In this document: positions 35,716 through 45,062 of the stretch, one piece after another | Layout of the letters: each line of letters starts with the position of its first letter | How positions within the stretch are numbered: the first letter of the stretch is position 1 | Assembly: GCF_000151205.2 (NCBI RefSeq) | Contig: NC_016051.1 | Span: 1,736,001 to 1,800,000 of the forward strand | DNA length: 64,000 nucleotides | Source of the DNA: Thermococcus sp. AM4 | Lineage (GTDB): Archaea; Methanobacteriota_B; Thermococci; Thermococcales; Thermococcaceae | Reading direction: 5' to 3' | Position numbers and translations under genes: made by a program | The notes under the pieces: generated by a model | What the model was told of the DNA's origin: nothing | The model's input: only the letters and a program-made list of their open reading frames with translations | The model's database searches: none

Positions 35716-37155
35716 ATGCGCCTCAATGAACATCCTGTTCTCAGGTTTGAACGTGGTAGGGAGGTTACAATATACTTCGAAGGAAAACCAATCAAAGCCT
35801 ACGAGGGCGAGACGATAGCGACAGCTTTGCACGCCGCGGGAATCAGGGTCCTCAACTACTCACCGAACGAAAAGCGCCCGAGGGGCCTCTTCTGCGCCAT
35901 CGGCAAGTGTTCCTCCTGTCTGATGGTCGTCAACGGGATTCCAAACGTCAGGACGTGCATAACCCTCGTCGAGGACGGCATGAGGATAGAGCGCCAGCAC
36001 GGAAGGTCCAAGCTCCCCACGAAGGCCAAGCCACCGGAATTCAAAGATGCGAAGGTCGTTAGGGCGGACATCATAGTAATAGGCGGCGGCCCCGCTGGGC
36101 TGATGGCGGCAATCCACGCATCGAGAGCCGGGGCCAAGGTCGTTCTCATAGACGAGAACCACATGCTCGGCGGCCAGCTCGTCAAGCAGACACACAAGTT
36201 CTTCGGAAAGCGCGAGCAGTTCGCGGGAGTCAGGGGAGTGGAAATCGCGAGAATCCTCGAGGAGGAGCTGAGGAAGAGCGAGAACGTCGAAGTCTTCATC
36301 GAAACCTCTGCCGTCGGCATCTTCCAGGAGGGCGAAGAGAAGCTCGTCCTGGCGGTCAGAAAGGAGCGCGAGCTGATAGAGTTCAGGGGAAGGGCAGTTA
36401 TCGTCGCCACCGGCGCGATGGAGAGGATGATTCCCTTCGAGAACAACGACTTGCCCGGGGTTTACGGCGCTGGTGCAATCCAGACGCTCATGAACACCTA
36501 CGGCGTCAAGCCCGGAGACAGGGTTCTCATCGTTGGGGCCGGAAACGTGGGGCTTATCCTCGCCTACCAGCTCATCCAGGCCGGCGTCGAGGTGAAGGCG
36601 ATAGTAGAGGCCATGCCCAAAGTCGGCGGCTACTTTGTCCACGCGGCGAAGGTCAGAAGGCTTGGAGTTCCGATACTCACGAGGCACACAATCCTCCGCG
36701 CCGAAGGAAGGGAAAAGGTCGAAAGAGCCGTTGTGGCCCAGCTCGACGAGAACTGGAGGCCGATTCCGGGAACCGAGAAGACCTTCGAGGTCGACGTCAT
36801 AGCGCTCTCAGTTGGTCTGAGGCCCAGCATTGAACTGCTCCACCAGGCCGGCTGTCAGATAAAGTACGTCCGCGAGCTGGGAGGCCACGTGGCGGTTCGC
36901 GACGAATGGATGGAAACGACCGTTCGGGGAATCTTCGTTGCGGGAGATTCGGCCGGGATTGAGGAGGCAACCACCGCGATGCTCGAGGGCAAGATAGCGG
37001 GAATAGGGGCAGCGCTGAGGCTCGGAATAGCGGACGAGAGCTGGATTGGGGAGATAGAGAAGGCCCAGCGCGACCTCGACGAGTTCCGCTCCGGGCCCTT
37101 CGGCAGGCACGTGGTGGAGGGAATTAGGAAAATACTCGCGGAGGCGAGAGCATGA
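35716..37155 (+). CDS. pdhA: L-proline dehydrogenase complex, alpha subunit (NAD(P)/FAD oxidoreductase)
   Basis: A 479-residue protein. The N-terminal 100 residues form a [2Fe-2S] domain with CAIGKCSSC and a further Cys in VRTC. Next is a FAD-binding GGGPAGLMAAIHA, and a second dinucleotide fold GAGNVGLILAY for NAD(P). The closing FVAGDSAGIEEATTAMLEG is typical of the pyridine-nucleotide disulfide oxidoreductase fold. The gene order with a ferredoxin-like, a BFD-like and an FAD oxidase-like subunit matches the four-subunit PDH1 complex of Thermococcus. There the alpha subunit acts as an NADH dehydrogenase. Confidence 0.88.
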   Translation: MRLNEHPVLRFERGREVTIYFEGKPIKAYEGETIATALHAAGIRVLNYSPNEKRPRGLFCAIGKCSSCLMVVNGIPNVRTCITLVEDGMRIERQHGRSKLPTKAKPPEFKDAKVVRADIIVIGGGPAGLMAAIHASRAGAKVVLIDENHMLGGQLVKQTHKFFGKREQFAGVRGVEIARILEEELRKSENVEVFIETSAVGIFQEGEEKLVLAVRKERELIEFRGRAVIVATGAMERMIPFENNDLPGVYGAGAIQTLMNTYGVKPGDRVLIVGAGNVGLILAYQLIQAGVEVKAIVEAMPKVGGYFVHAAKVRRLGVPILTRHTILRAEGREKVERAVVAQLDENWRPIPGTEKTFEVDVIALSVGLRPSIELLHQAGCQIKYVRELGGHVAVRDEWMETTVRGIFVAGDSAGIEEATTAMLEGKIAGIGAALRLGIADESWIGEIEKAQRDLDEFRSGPFGRHVVEGIRKILAEARA

Positions 37156-37661
37156 ACGAGATTCCCGCTTACCTTCAGAGGGGATACATAACCCCCGAGG
37201 AGCTGTTCTCGATAATCCCGAAGCCGAGCGAGGATAGGCTCAGGAAGAGGCCTGTCGCAGTTCCCGAGTGCCCGCAGGAGATACCCTGCGCCCCGTGCAG
37301 GGAGATATGCCCGACGGGCGCGATAAACATGCCCACCCCGAACGACCTGCCGATTGTCGACTACGACAAGTGCATCGGTTGCTCCCTCTGCGTCCAAATC
37401 TGTCCAGGTCTGGCGTTCTTCATGGTGCACTACGTCGGCGACAAAGCGCGCATAACGATGCCCCACGAGCTTCTTCCGGTTCCCGAGAAGGGAGAGGAGG
37501 TCGTTCTTCTCAACAGGGTCGGCGAGCCGGTCGGTAAGGGGAAGGTAATCACCGTCGTCCCGAGGGAGAAGAGCAAAGGAGACACGCCGATAATCGTCGT
37601 CGAGGTGCCGATTGAGCTGGCATGGGATGTTCGGGCGGTTAGGGTTGAACGGAGGGGATGA
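37152..37661 (+). CDS. pdhF: Proline dehydrogenase complex ferredoxin-like subunit
   Basis: A 169-residue iron-sulfur protein starting by ATGA overlap with pdhA. Two Cys clusters are visible: CPQEIPCAPCREICP and CIGCSLCVQICPG. Each is consistent with [4Fe-4S] binding, the first with an irregular spacing. The C-terminal 80 residues are Cys-free beta text. It should carry electrons between the flavin subunits. Assignment rests on gene order as well as motifs. Confidence 0.85.
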   Translation: MNEIPAYLQRGYITPEELFSIIPKPSEDRLRKRPVAVPECPQEIPCAPCREICPTGAINMPTPNDLPIVDYDKCIGCSLCVQICPGLAFFMVHYVGDKARITMPHELLPVPEKGEEVVLLNRVGEPVGKGKVITVVPREKSKGDTPIIVVEVPIELAWDVRAVRVERRG

Positions 37662-37662
37662 C

Positions 37663-37935
37663 ATGACCGGAAAGAAAATCGTCTGCCGCTGTAACGACAT
37701 AACGGTTGAAGACGTCGAGAGACTCATAGATTCAGGCGTCACGGACATCGAGGAGATTAAGAGGCTCCTCCGCGTCGGCATGGGGCCGTGCCAGGGGAGG
37801 ACGTGCATTCCAATCGTAATCTCAATCCTCGCGAGGAAGACCGGGAAGAGGCCCGAGGAGATACCGCTTCCGAAGGCGAGGGTCCCGATTCGGCCGGTCC
37901 GCGTAGAGGTCATCGTGGGTGGTGCCGATGAGTAG
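37663..37935 (+). CDS. pdhX: Proline dehydrogenase complex small [2Fe-2S] (BFD-like) subunit
   Basis: A 90-residue protein whose KIVCRCNDITVEDVERLI and GPCQGRTC motifs provide four Cys in the pattern of BFD-like [2Fe-2S] domains, with the usual length. ATG 37663 follows GGAGGGGATG and starts one base after the pdhF stop. An in-frame GTG-type extension inside pdhF is not favoured. It is the smallest subunit of the complex. Confidence 0.85.
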   Translation: MTGKKIVCRCNDITVEDVERLIDSGVTDIEEIKRLLRVGMGPCQGRTCIPIVISILARKTGKRPEEIPLPKARVPIRPVRVEVIVGGADE

Positions 37936-39094
37936 AATCGCGGTAATCGGAGGCGGAATAATCGGGGTCGCCACGGCCTACGAGCTGGCCAGGCTCGGTG
38001 AGGAGGTTATTCTCTTTGAGAAGAACTACTTCGGCTCAGGCTCCACCTTCCGCTGTGCCACTGGAATACGCGCCCAGTTCACGGATGAAGCCAATATCAA
38101 GCTCATGAAGCACTCGGTCGAGCGCTGGGAGAAACTTGAGGAGGAGCTTGGGGCGGATATAGGCTTCAACCAGACCGGCTACCTGTTCTTAGCGACGAGC
38201 GAAGAAGAAGTTGAGGCGTTCAAGGCCAACATAAAATTGCAAAACCGCTTCGGCGTCCCGACGAGGCTCATCGACATGGATGAGGCGAAGGAGGTAGTGC
38301 CCATCCTCAACACCGAGCCGTTTTTGGCGGGAGCGTGGAACCCGAAGGACGCCAAGGCGAACCCCTTCAAGACGCTCTTCGCCTATCTGCAGAAAGCGAG
38401 GGAGCTTGGCGTTGACGCGCGCGAGCACACTGAAGTAGTTGGACTTGAGCGCGAGGGAGACACTATAACCGCTGTAAAGTTCAGGAGCAACGGGAAAGTT
38501 AAGAGCGTTAAGGTTGACGCTGTTCTAAATGCCTCCAACGCCTGGGCGCCCCTAATCAACGAAATGGCCGGCTTAAAGCGCGACCTCGTCCCGATTAAGG
38601 CCTACAAGCACCAGCTCGTCAAAACGGAACCGCTTGAGAGGGGACAGGCCGAGCCTTTGGTGTGCCCGCCAGCTTGGGAAGACGCCTACATAATCCAGGA
38701 CGGCGAGGACGGCGGAATCATCTGCGGTGCGGGGATAGAGCACGAGGCAAAGAGCTTGGAAGACGTTGAGCCGACCTACGACTTCCTGCGCGGGGTCCTC
38801 CGCTACGCCGTGAGAATCGCCCCTCCGCTCCGCTACGCCCACGTTGTGAGGCAGTGGGCCGGCTTCTACGCCAAAACTCCCGACAGCAACCCTGCAATCG
38901 GGAAGCTTTTGGACAACTTCTACATTGCGGCGGGCTTCTCTGGACACGGCTTCATGATGGCGCCGGCCGTTGCCCAGGCCATGGCCGAGCTAATCTCGAA
39001 GGGCCGTTCTAAGGTTCCCTTGGACTGGGAGTGGTACGACCCGTATCGCTTCGAGCGCGGTGAGCTGAGAAGCTCGGCGTTCCAGATTGGGTGA
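37928..39094 (+). CDS. pdhB: L-proline dehydrogenase, beta (catalytic FAD) subunit
   Basis: A 388-residue DAO-type FAD oxidoreductase. The Rossmann start is IAVIGGGIIGVATAYELA, the FAD loop is SGSTFRCATGIRAQF, and the C-terminal RQWAGFYAKTPDSNPAIG and AAGFSGHGFMMAPA are characteristic of sarcosine/proline-oxidising enzymes. It overlaps pdhX by 8 bases. In the known complex this subunit oxidises L-proline to pyrroline-5-carboxylate. A hydroxyproline or sarcosine substrate cannot be excluded on sequence. Confidence 0.9.
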   Translation: MSRIAVIGGGIIGVATAYELARLGEEVILFEKNYFGSGSTFRCATGIRAQFTDEANIKLMKHSVERWEKLEEELGADIGFNQTGYLFLATSEEEVEAFKANIKLQNRFGVPTRLIDMDEAKEVVPILNTEPFLAGAWNPKDAKANPFKTLFAYLQKARELGVDAREHTEVVGLEREGDTITAVKFRSNGKVKSVKVDAVLNASNAWAPLINEMAGLKRDLVPIKAYKHQLVKTEPLERGQAEPLVCPPAWEDAYIIQDGEDGGIICGAGIEHEAKSLEDVEPTYDFLRGVLRYAVRIAPPLRYAHVVRQWAGFYAKTPDSNPAIGKLLDNFYIAAGFSGHGFMMAPAVAQAMAELISKGRSKVPLDWEWYDPYRFERGELRSSAFQIG

Positions 39095-39148
39095 GCCTTT
39101 CTCCCGGCTTTCCCTTTTAACATCCCTCCGTCAAGAAAAAGGTTATAA

Positions 39149-39856
<708 letters not shown>

Positions 39857-39936
39857 AGTCTTTCTTTTGATTTTGGTTGTTGACTAATTTCATCGAACCA
39901 AAAAGCTTTTATTGTTAAGTCGAGTAACATGCAATC

Positions 39937-42045
39937 ATGTGCAAGATGGCGCACTTTGGGAACTGCGACCCTGAAACTGCCGACCAAGAGTACTGCATTT
40001 TTCACAAGCCGAACAAGAGTGAGGAGGAAGCAGTTGAGTTCTACCGGAAGTTTTTGGAGAGGTTTAAACCAAGAGTTGAGGAGATTGAGGTTAATGGGAA
40101 GAAAGTGAAAAGGCTGGTTTTTGAAAAGTCAATAGATGCGAGGGGGTTTGTATTTCCAAAAACTACTGAAGTTGAATATAAAGATCCCAAAGGGAACGTC
40201 ACATGGAAAGGTGAGTTCCCCTTTAGATATGCACTTTTTAAAGAAAATGTCAGTTTTGAAGAAGCTGTCTTTGAGGGAGATGCTGTATTTTACGAAACTG
40301 TTTTCGACAAGAATTTAACATTTGATAGAGCACAATTCAATGGAAAAGATGGGACATTCATTTCGGACTTTCTTCTTAAGGATCCAGGTGATCCATTAGG
40401 AAATTTAATGTTAGCTCTGTATTTTGAAAGAATCGATGAGATAGCATATGGTGCAAACTTCAATGGTGCAAAGTTTAATGGGCACGTATTATTTAAGAAA
40501 ACAGTATTCAATACTTCTGCTCTTTTTGATTTTGCTGAGTTTAAAGAGAAAGTATTGTTTGAAGATGTTTTGTTTAATAGAATCACTTCGTTTAATGGAG
40601 TGAAGTTTAGTGGAAACTATTCTTTAGCAATTCCAGTTGGTACTGATGGAACACCTTATGAAATGATTTGGAAGATAAGTCCAGTTGTATTTAAGAATGT
40701 GATATTTAAAAGAAAGGTATATTTTGGAGAGACTCAGTTTAAGGGTGTAGTGTTTCAGAATACGCAATTCAAAGGAAAAACAGTGTTTATTGGCGCTAAC
40801 TTTGTAGGCAAATATGCATTATTCTTAAAGACAGAATTTTCAAAGCCTGTTTGGTTTAAAAATGCTATATTTAAAATCCAGATAGGAACCTCTGAACTTT
40901 CTAAAGTAGGATTTGAGCTTGTTCATGGACGAGTCATATTCCGAGAAGCTATTTTTAGGGGGGGTGCCCTGTTTAATGGGGTTACATTTACTGCTGAGTC
41001 TGAATTTATAGAAACAGAATTTAGAGGGGACACTAATTTCATGCATTGTACTTTTGAACGCTCTATTAATGTGTTAAAATCTAAATTTCTAGGAAAAGAA
41101 ACTAGCTTTGTAAAATCAATATTTCGAGATAATGCATCCTTTGACTTTTCGAAGTTTAGAGAGGTTTTCTTCAACTTTGCTGTGTTTGAGAAGGAAGCGA
41201 GTTTCAAAAACGTAAAGTTCTATAATGAAACTCAATTTAAAGAAGTTGAGTTCAAAAAAGCAGTCGAATTTCAAGGGGCAGAATTTAAAAGCAAAACTAC
41301 GTTTGAAGGTTCTGTCTTTGAGAGATTATCTGTTTTTGTTGATGAAAACTTAACTTTAGAGGAGCCGGCACCTAAGTTTCACGATGAGCTAAGCTTTGCT
41401 AACTGCGACTTCAGACAGGGAGCGGATTTTTTAGGAAACCTAAAAAACGAAACAAATCTCTCCAAACTCTGGGAGTTCTTCAGTTCACGTTTCTCAAATC
41501 TCCAATCAATTATAGAAGCCCTTCGTGTTCAGCGTCTAAGTTTTGAAAAAGAAGGCAAACGCGACGAAGCCGATAGAATGTTCGTCCTTGAAATGCGCGC
41601 TAAGAGAAAACTTAGAATGACACAAGCAAAAGAAAATTTTGCTAATGCTAAGGGCCTTAAGAATAAGACAAAAGCTATTCTAAACTATCTTGGGACCTGG
41701 ATTAATGTACAAGTGGAAAAGATACTTGCGGATGGCGTTAGTGAATATGGCACAAACTGGAAGAAGACTCTACTAGCAAGTGCTAACGTTATTATATGGT
41801 CTGCGATTCTGTATAACATTCTAACAAATTGGCTTTCTCTGGGCAAAATATTGGAAAGTACAGGTAAACCCGTAACAGATATCCTAAATCAACTTTACTA
41901 CTCCCTCGTGACCTTCACGACCCTCGGATACGGGGACATGCACCCGACGGGCTGGCTCAAGGCTTTGAGCGCCCTTGAAGCCCTGACCGGCGCCGTCTTC
42001 ATGGCCCTCATCGTCGCGGTGATAGCGAGAAAGTGGATGCGCTGA
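39937..42045 (+). CDS. Pentapeptide-repeat protein fused to a two-helix K+ channel
   Basis: A 702-residue fusion. The N-terminus has a CxxxxxxxC...YCIFH arrangement (residues 2-23) that may bind metal. Residues about 80-500 are a long series of F-x-x-(A/T/V)-x-F pentapeptide-type repeats (e.g. FKKTVFNTSALFDFAEF) predicting a right-handed beta helix. A helical linker of about 100 residues follows, then a membrane helix (ANVIIWSAILYNILTNWL), the pore LVTFTTLGYGDMHPTG (canonical T-x-GYGD filter) and a last helix. Base use is A+T-rich to about 41895, then abruptly G+C-rich through the pore (see findings). Likely a gated K+ channel with a repeat sensor; gating ligand unknown. Confidence 0.82.
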   Translation: MCKMAHFGNCDPETADQEYCIFHKPNKSEEEAVEFYRKFLERFKPRVEEIEVNGKKVKRLVFEKSIDARGFVFPKTTEVEYKDPKGNVTWKGEFPFRYALFKENVSFEEAVFEGDAVFYETVFDKNLTFDRAQFNGKDGTFISDFLLKDPGDPLGNLMLALYFERIDEIAYGANFNGAKFNGHVLFKKTVFNTSALFDFAEFKEKVLFEDVLFNRITSFNGVKFSGNYSLAIPVGTDGTPYEMIWKISPVVFKNVIFKRKVYFGETQFKGVVFQNTQFKGKTVFIGANFVGKYALFLKTEFSKPVWFKNAIFKIQIGTSELSKVGFELVHGRVIFREAIFRGGALFNGVTFTAESEFIETEFRGDTNFMHCTFERSINVLKSKFLGKETSFVKSIFRDNASFDFSKFREVFFNFAVFEKEASFKNVKFYNETQFKEVEFKKAVEFQGAEFKSKTTFEGSVFERLSVFVDENLTLEEPAPKFHDELSFANCDFRQGADFLGNLKNETNLSKLWEFFSSRFSNLQSIIEALRVQRLSFEKEGKRDEADRMFVLEMRAKRKLRMTQAKENFANAKGLKNKTKAILNYLGTWINVQVEKILADGVSEYGTNWKKTLLASANVIIWSAILYNILTNWLSLGKILESTGKPVTDILNQLYYSLVTFTTLGYGDMHPTGWLKALSALEALTGAVFMALIVAVIARKWMR

Positions 42046-42156
42046 CGGGAAACCTTGACGTTTGTCTCCTCCCCAGCGCATTCTTTTTGAAAAGGCAACG
42101 CCATTTCCAAAGCCAACTTTTTATACCTCCGCGCCCTTCTCAAGCTGGTGGTGCTC

Positions 42157-43476
42157 ATGAAAATCGTCGTTATCGGTTCTGGAACAGCTGGAAGCAACTT
42201 CGCCCTCTTCATGAGGAAGCTCGACAGGAAGGCGGAGATAGTTGTCATCGGGAAGGAAGGCACGATGCAGTACTCGCCATGCGCTCTACCCCACGTCATC
42301 AGCGGGACGATAGAGAAGCCCGAAGACGTCATCGTCTTCCCGAACGAGTTCTACGAAAAGCAGAAGATAAAGCTCATGCTCAACACCGAGGCGAAGGCGA
42401 TAGACCGCGAGAGGAAGGTCGTAATCACCGACAAGGGCGAGGTCCCCTACGACAAGCTCGTTCTGGCAGTTGGTTCCAAAGCTTTCGTCCCGCCGATTAA
42501 AGGCGTCGGGAACGAGGGCGTCTTCACCCTCAAGAGCCTCGACGACGTGAGGAGGATTAAAGCCTACATCGCCGAGAGGAAGCCGAAGAAAGCGGTAGTC
42601 ATCGGCGCGGGTCTAATTGGCCTTGAGGGAGCTGAAGCTTTTGCGAAGCTCGGAATGGAGGTTCTCGTCGTTGAGCTAATGGACCGGCTAATGCCGACGA
42701 TGCTCGACAAAGACACCGCGAAGCTCGTTCAGAAGGAGATGGAAGCGAACGGCGTCTCCTTCCGCTTCGGCGTTGGGGTTAGCGAGATAATCGGCAGTCC
42801 CGTTGAGGCGGTTAGGATAGGCGACGAGAAGGTTCCGGCCAAGCTGGTTCTCGTCGCGACCGGCGTCAGGGCCAACACAGACCTCGCAAAGGAGGCGGGG
42901 CTTGAGGTTAACAGGGGAATAGTGGTCAACGAGCACCTCCAGACAAGCGACCCGGACATCTACGCGATAGGCGACTGCGCCGAGGTGATAGATGCGGTAA
43001 CCGGCGAGAGAACGCTCAGCCAGCTCGGAACTTCAGCGGTCAGGATGGCAAAAGTGGCGGCGGAGCACATAGCGGGAAAGGACGTCTCTTTCAGGCCTGT
43101 CTTCAACACGGCCATAACCGAGCTCTTCGGCCTCGAGATAGGCACCTTTGGAATAACGGAGGAGAGGGCAAAGAAAGAAGGGATTGAAGTTGCCGTCGGC
43201 AAGTTCAAGGGCTCCACGAGGCCCGAGTACTACCCCGGCGGAAAGCCGATAACGGTCAAGGTTCTCTTCCGGAAGTCCGACAGAAAGCTCATAGGGGCAC
43301 AGATAGTCGGCGGCGAGCGCGTCTGGGGCAGAATAATGACGCTCTCGGCCTTGGCTCAGAAGGGAGCGGCGGTAGAAGATATCGTTTACCTTGAGACCGC
43401 CTACGCCCCGCCGATAAGCCCGACGATAGACCCGATAAGCGTCGCGGCGGAGATGGCGCTGAGGAAGCTCAGGTGA
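42157..43476 (+). CDS. FAD/NAD disulfide oxidoreductase of the CoA-disulfide reductase / NAD(P)H sulfur reductase group
   Basis: A 439-residue flavoprotein. KIVVIGSGTAGSNFA binds FAD. The single redox Cys is in MQYSPCALPHVI (about residue 45), the feature of CoADR/Nox enzymes that use one Cys with CoA. KAVVIGAGLIGLEGAE binds NAD(P)H, and IYAIGDCAEVIDAV is the second FAD motif. Relatives in Pyrococcus act as NADH oxidase, CoA-disulfide reductase or CoA-dependent sulfur reductase; which applies is not readable here. ATG 42157 follows GGTGGTGC, with a TTTTTATACC TATA-like box upstream. Confidence 0.92.
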   Translation: MKIVVIGSGTAGSNFALFMRKLDRKAEIVVIGKEGTMQYSPCALPHVISGTIEKPEDVIVFPNEFYEKQKIKLMLNTEAKAIDRERKVVITDKGEVPYDKLVLAVGSKAFVPPIKGVGNEGVFTLKSLDDVRRIKAYIAERKPKKAVVIGAGLIGLEGAEAFAKLGMEVLVVELMDRLMPTMLDKDTAKLVQKEMEANGVSFRFGVGVSEIIGSPVEAVRIGDEKVPAKLVLVATGVRANTDLAKEAGLEVNRGIVVNEHLQTSDPDIYAIGDCAEVIDAVTGERTLSQLGTSAVRMAKVAAEHIAGKDVSFRPVFNTAITELFGLEIGTFGITEERAKKEGIEVAVGKFKGSTRPEYYPGGKPITVKVLFRKSDRKLIGAQIVGGERVWGRIMTLSALAQKGAAVEDIVYLETAYAPPISPTIDPISVAAEMALRKLR

Positions 43477-43587
43477 GGTGTTGATCCTTTCCACTCTTTT
43501 CAGCCCCTTCCGATTACTTCATGTCTTGGCGTTAATTTTTTAACGTTCGGTTTCATGTGCAATCCGGCGTTACAGGGGGGTGATTCC

Positions 43588-44307
43588 ATGAGAAAAGTCC
43601 CGATTATAATCGCGTTCCTCCTCGTGGTCTTGATCAGCGGCTGCCTGAGCGGGCAAACCGCTACGTCAACTCACACGTCAACTGATAATTCAACGTCTTC
43701 GACTGGGAACTCAACTTCGCTCTCCCAAACCCCGAGTATAACCTCCACACGGGAGCACTCCCCGAAGAGGTTCTCCCTCGATGACCTGCGGAGGATCGTT
43801 GAGGGCATTCACCGAGGGACGATAGAGGAGAACGAGAGCTTTATACTGGAACTGGAGGCCATCTCCAATGGTTCCCCTTCGCTCAGGCGCAACATGACGG
43901 TGTTGAGAAGGAGAAGCCTCTACGTGGATTTTGACGGGAGAGTTTTCGACATGAATTTGACAACAACTGTGCTCCCTCAGGGGCTTTCCTCGTTCGTTCG
44001 GTTTATATTCTACAACGACACTTTCTACGTGCTCATGGGAAACCAGTGGGTCGGGATACCCGCCAACGTATCAAACGCCACTCTGAGAGCTGCTATAAGG
44101 TCGATGTGGGACGAGAACGAGCTCGCCCTCATCAAGAAGTACATAGAGTACGCCCCGATCAACATGAGCTTCGAAAACGACAGTCAGGTTCTCTACTACA
44201 CGCTCAACTTCAGCGATCTTAAGGACTTCATCTCACAGCTTGCCGACAACGACTCGGTGAACTTCTCCCTTGAGATACGCGATGCGACCTCAAGGTTCAG
44301 TTTATGA
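43588..44307 (+). CDS. Lipoprotein of unknown function, possibly frameshifted near its end
   Basis: A 239-residue secreted protein. The signal peptide ends in a lipobox (VVLISGC), followed by a Thr/Ser-rich linker of about 45 residues. Beta-rich text (RRSLYVDFDGRVFDMNLTT..., FYVLMGNQWVGIP) follows, recalling LolA/LppX-like lipoprotein folds. ATG 43588 is preceded by GGGGGGTGATT. The last residues (ATSRFSL) may be out of frame: a neighbouring frame continues with beta-strand text (LKVQFMNGTPVGG) into the next reading frame. Family not recognised. Confidence 0.6.
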   Translation: MRKVPIIIAFLLVVLISGCLSGQTATSTHTSTDNSTSSTGNSTSLSQTPSITSTREHSPKRFSLDDLRRIVEGIHRGTIEENESFILELEAISNGSPSLRRNMTVLRRRSLYVDFDGRVFDMNLTTTVLPQGLSSFVRFIFYNDTFYVLMGNQWVGIPANVSNATLRAAIRSMWDENELALIKKYIEYAPINMSFENDSQVLYYTLNFSDLKDFISQLADNDSVNFSLEIRDATSRFSL

Positions 44308-44492
44308 ACGGTACTCCCGTTGGCGGTTCTACTGCCTTTACCATCGTCGCGGAGGTTCCCGTGACGGACTACACCGGCCAGTCCTACGTCCTCCGTGAAG
44401 TCGGTAGGTCGTATTCAACGTTCGTTATCAGGGACATAAACGTCAAGAAAACAGTTAAGGCACCAAACGTTCTGGGGAGTGAATACACGTAA
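44304..44492 (+). CDS. Short reading frame, probably the displaced C-terminus of the lipoprotein
   Basis: A 62-residue frame from ATG 44304 overlapping the lipoprotein stop. It has no signal or RBS of its own and reads like the last beta-strands of a larger extracellular domain (STAFTIVAEVPVTDY, STFVIRDINVKK). The frame is open upstream of its ATG for several sensible codons (LKVQF). The likely explanation is a single-base indel near 44285-44300 splitting one gene; a genuine small coupled gene is the alternative. Confidence 0.4.
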   Translation: MNGTPVGGSTAFTIVAEVPVTDYTGQSYVLREVGRSYSTFVIRDINVKKTVKAPNVLGSEYT

Positions 44493-44525
44493 AACTTTTT
44501 TCTCTGTTTCCATATTCTCACCGCC

Positions 44526-45062
44526 ATGAGCAGGAGGAGAGTCAGCAGGTTAATGGCATACATTCTTCGCCACTCGCCGGAGGAGTTCGGACTAAAGCCA
44601 GATGAGGAGGGCTTCGTCCCGCTGGACGAGCTCGTTAAAGCCCTCCAAACGGTTTATCCCGGCGTTACAGAGGAGTTCGTGAGGGAGATAGTCGCGAGGG
44701 ACTCCAAGGGGCGCTACGAGATTAGAGACGGCAAAATCCGCGCCCGCTACGGCCACAGCTTCAAGGTTAAGCTCGACCACGAGGAGGACACGGAGTCGAG
44801 GTTCCTTTACCACGGCACGCCGAGGAGGAACCTCGGGAGAATTATGCGCGAGGGGCTCAGGCCGATGGGGAGGCAGTTCGTCCACCTCAGCACGAGCAGG
44901 GAGGAGGCGATAGAAACGGGCAGAAGGCACGGGAGGAACGTCGTTCTGCTCATCATAGATGCGGAATGCCTGAGGAGAAAAGGCCTGAGGGTTTACAAGG
45001 CCGGAAGGAACGTGAGAATCGTCGAGCGCGTTCCGCCCGAGTGCATCACCCTGGCAGTCTGA
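44526..45062 (+). CDS. kptA: RNA 2'-phosphotransferase (Tpt1/KptA)
   Basis: A 178-residue KptA with the family blocks [59 protein letters not shown] and [11 protein letters not shown]. Eukaryotic Tpt1 removes the 2'-phosphate left by tRNA ligation using NAD+. In archaea the natural substrate is less certain. The start is ATG 44526. It is convergent with the MFS transporter, overlapping by 17 bases. Confidence 0.95.
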   Translation: MSRRRVSRLMAYILRHSPEEFGLKPDEEGFVPLDELVKALQTVYPGVTEEFVREIVARDSKGRYEIRDGKIRARYGHSFKVKLDHEEDTESRFLYHGTPRRNLGRIMREGLRPMGRQFVHLSTSREEAIETGRRHGRNVVLLIIDAECLRRKGLRVYKAGRNVRIVERVPPECITLAV

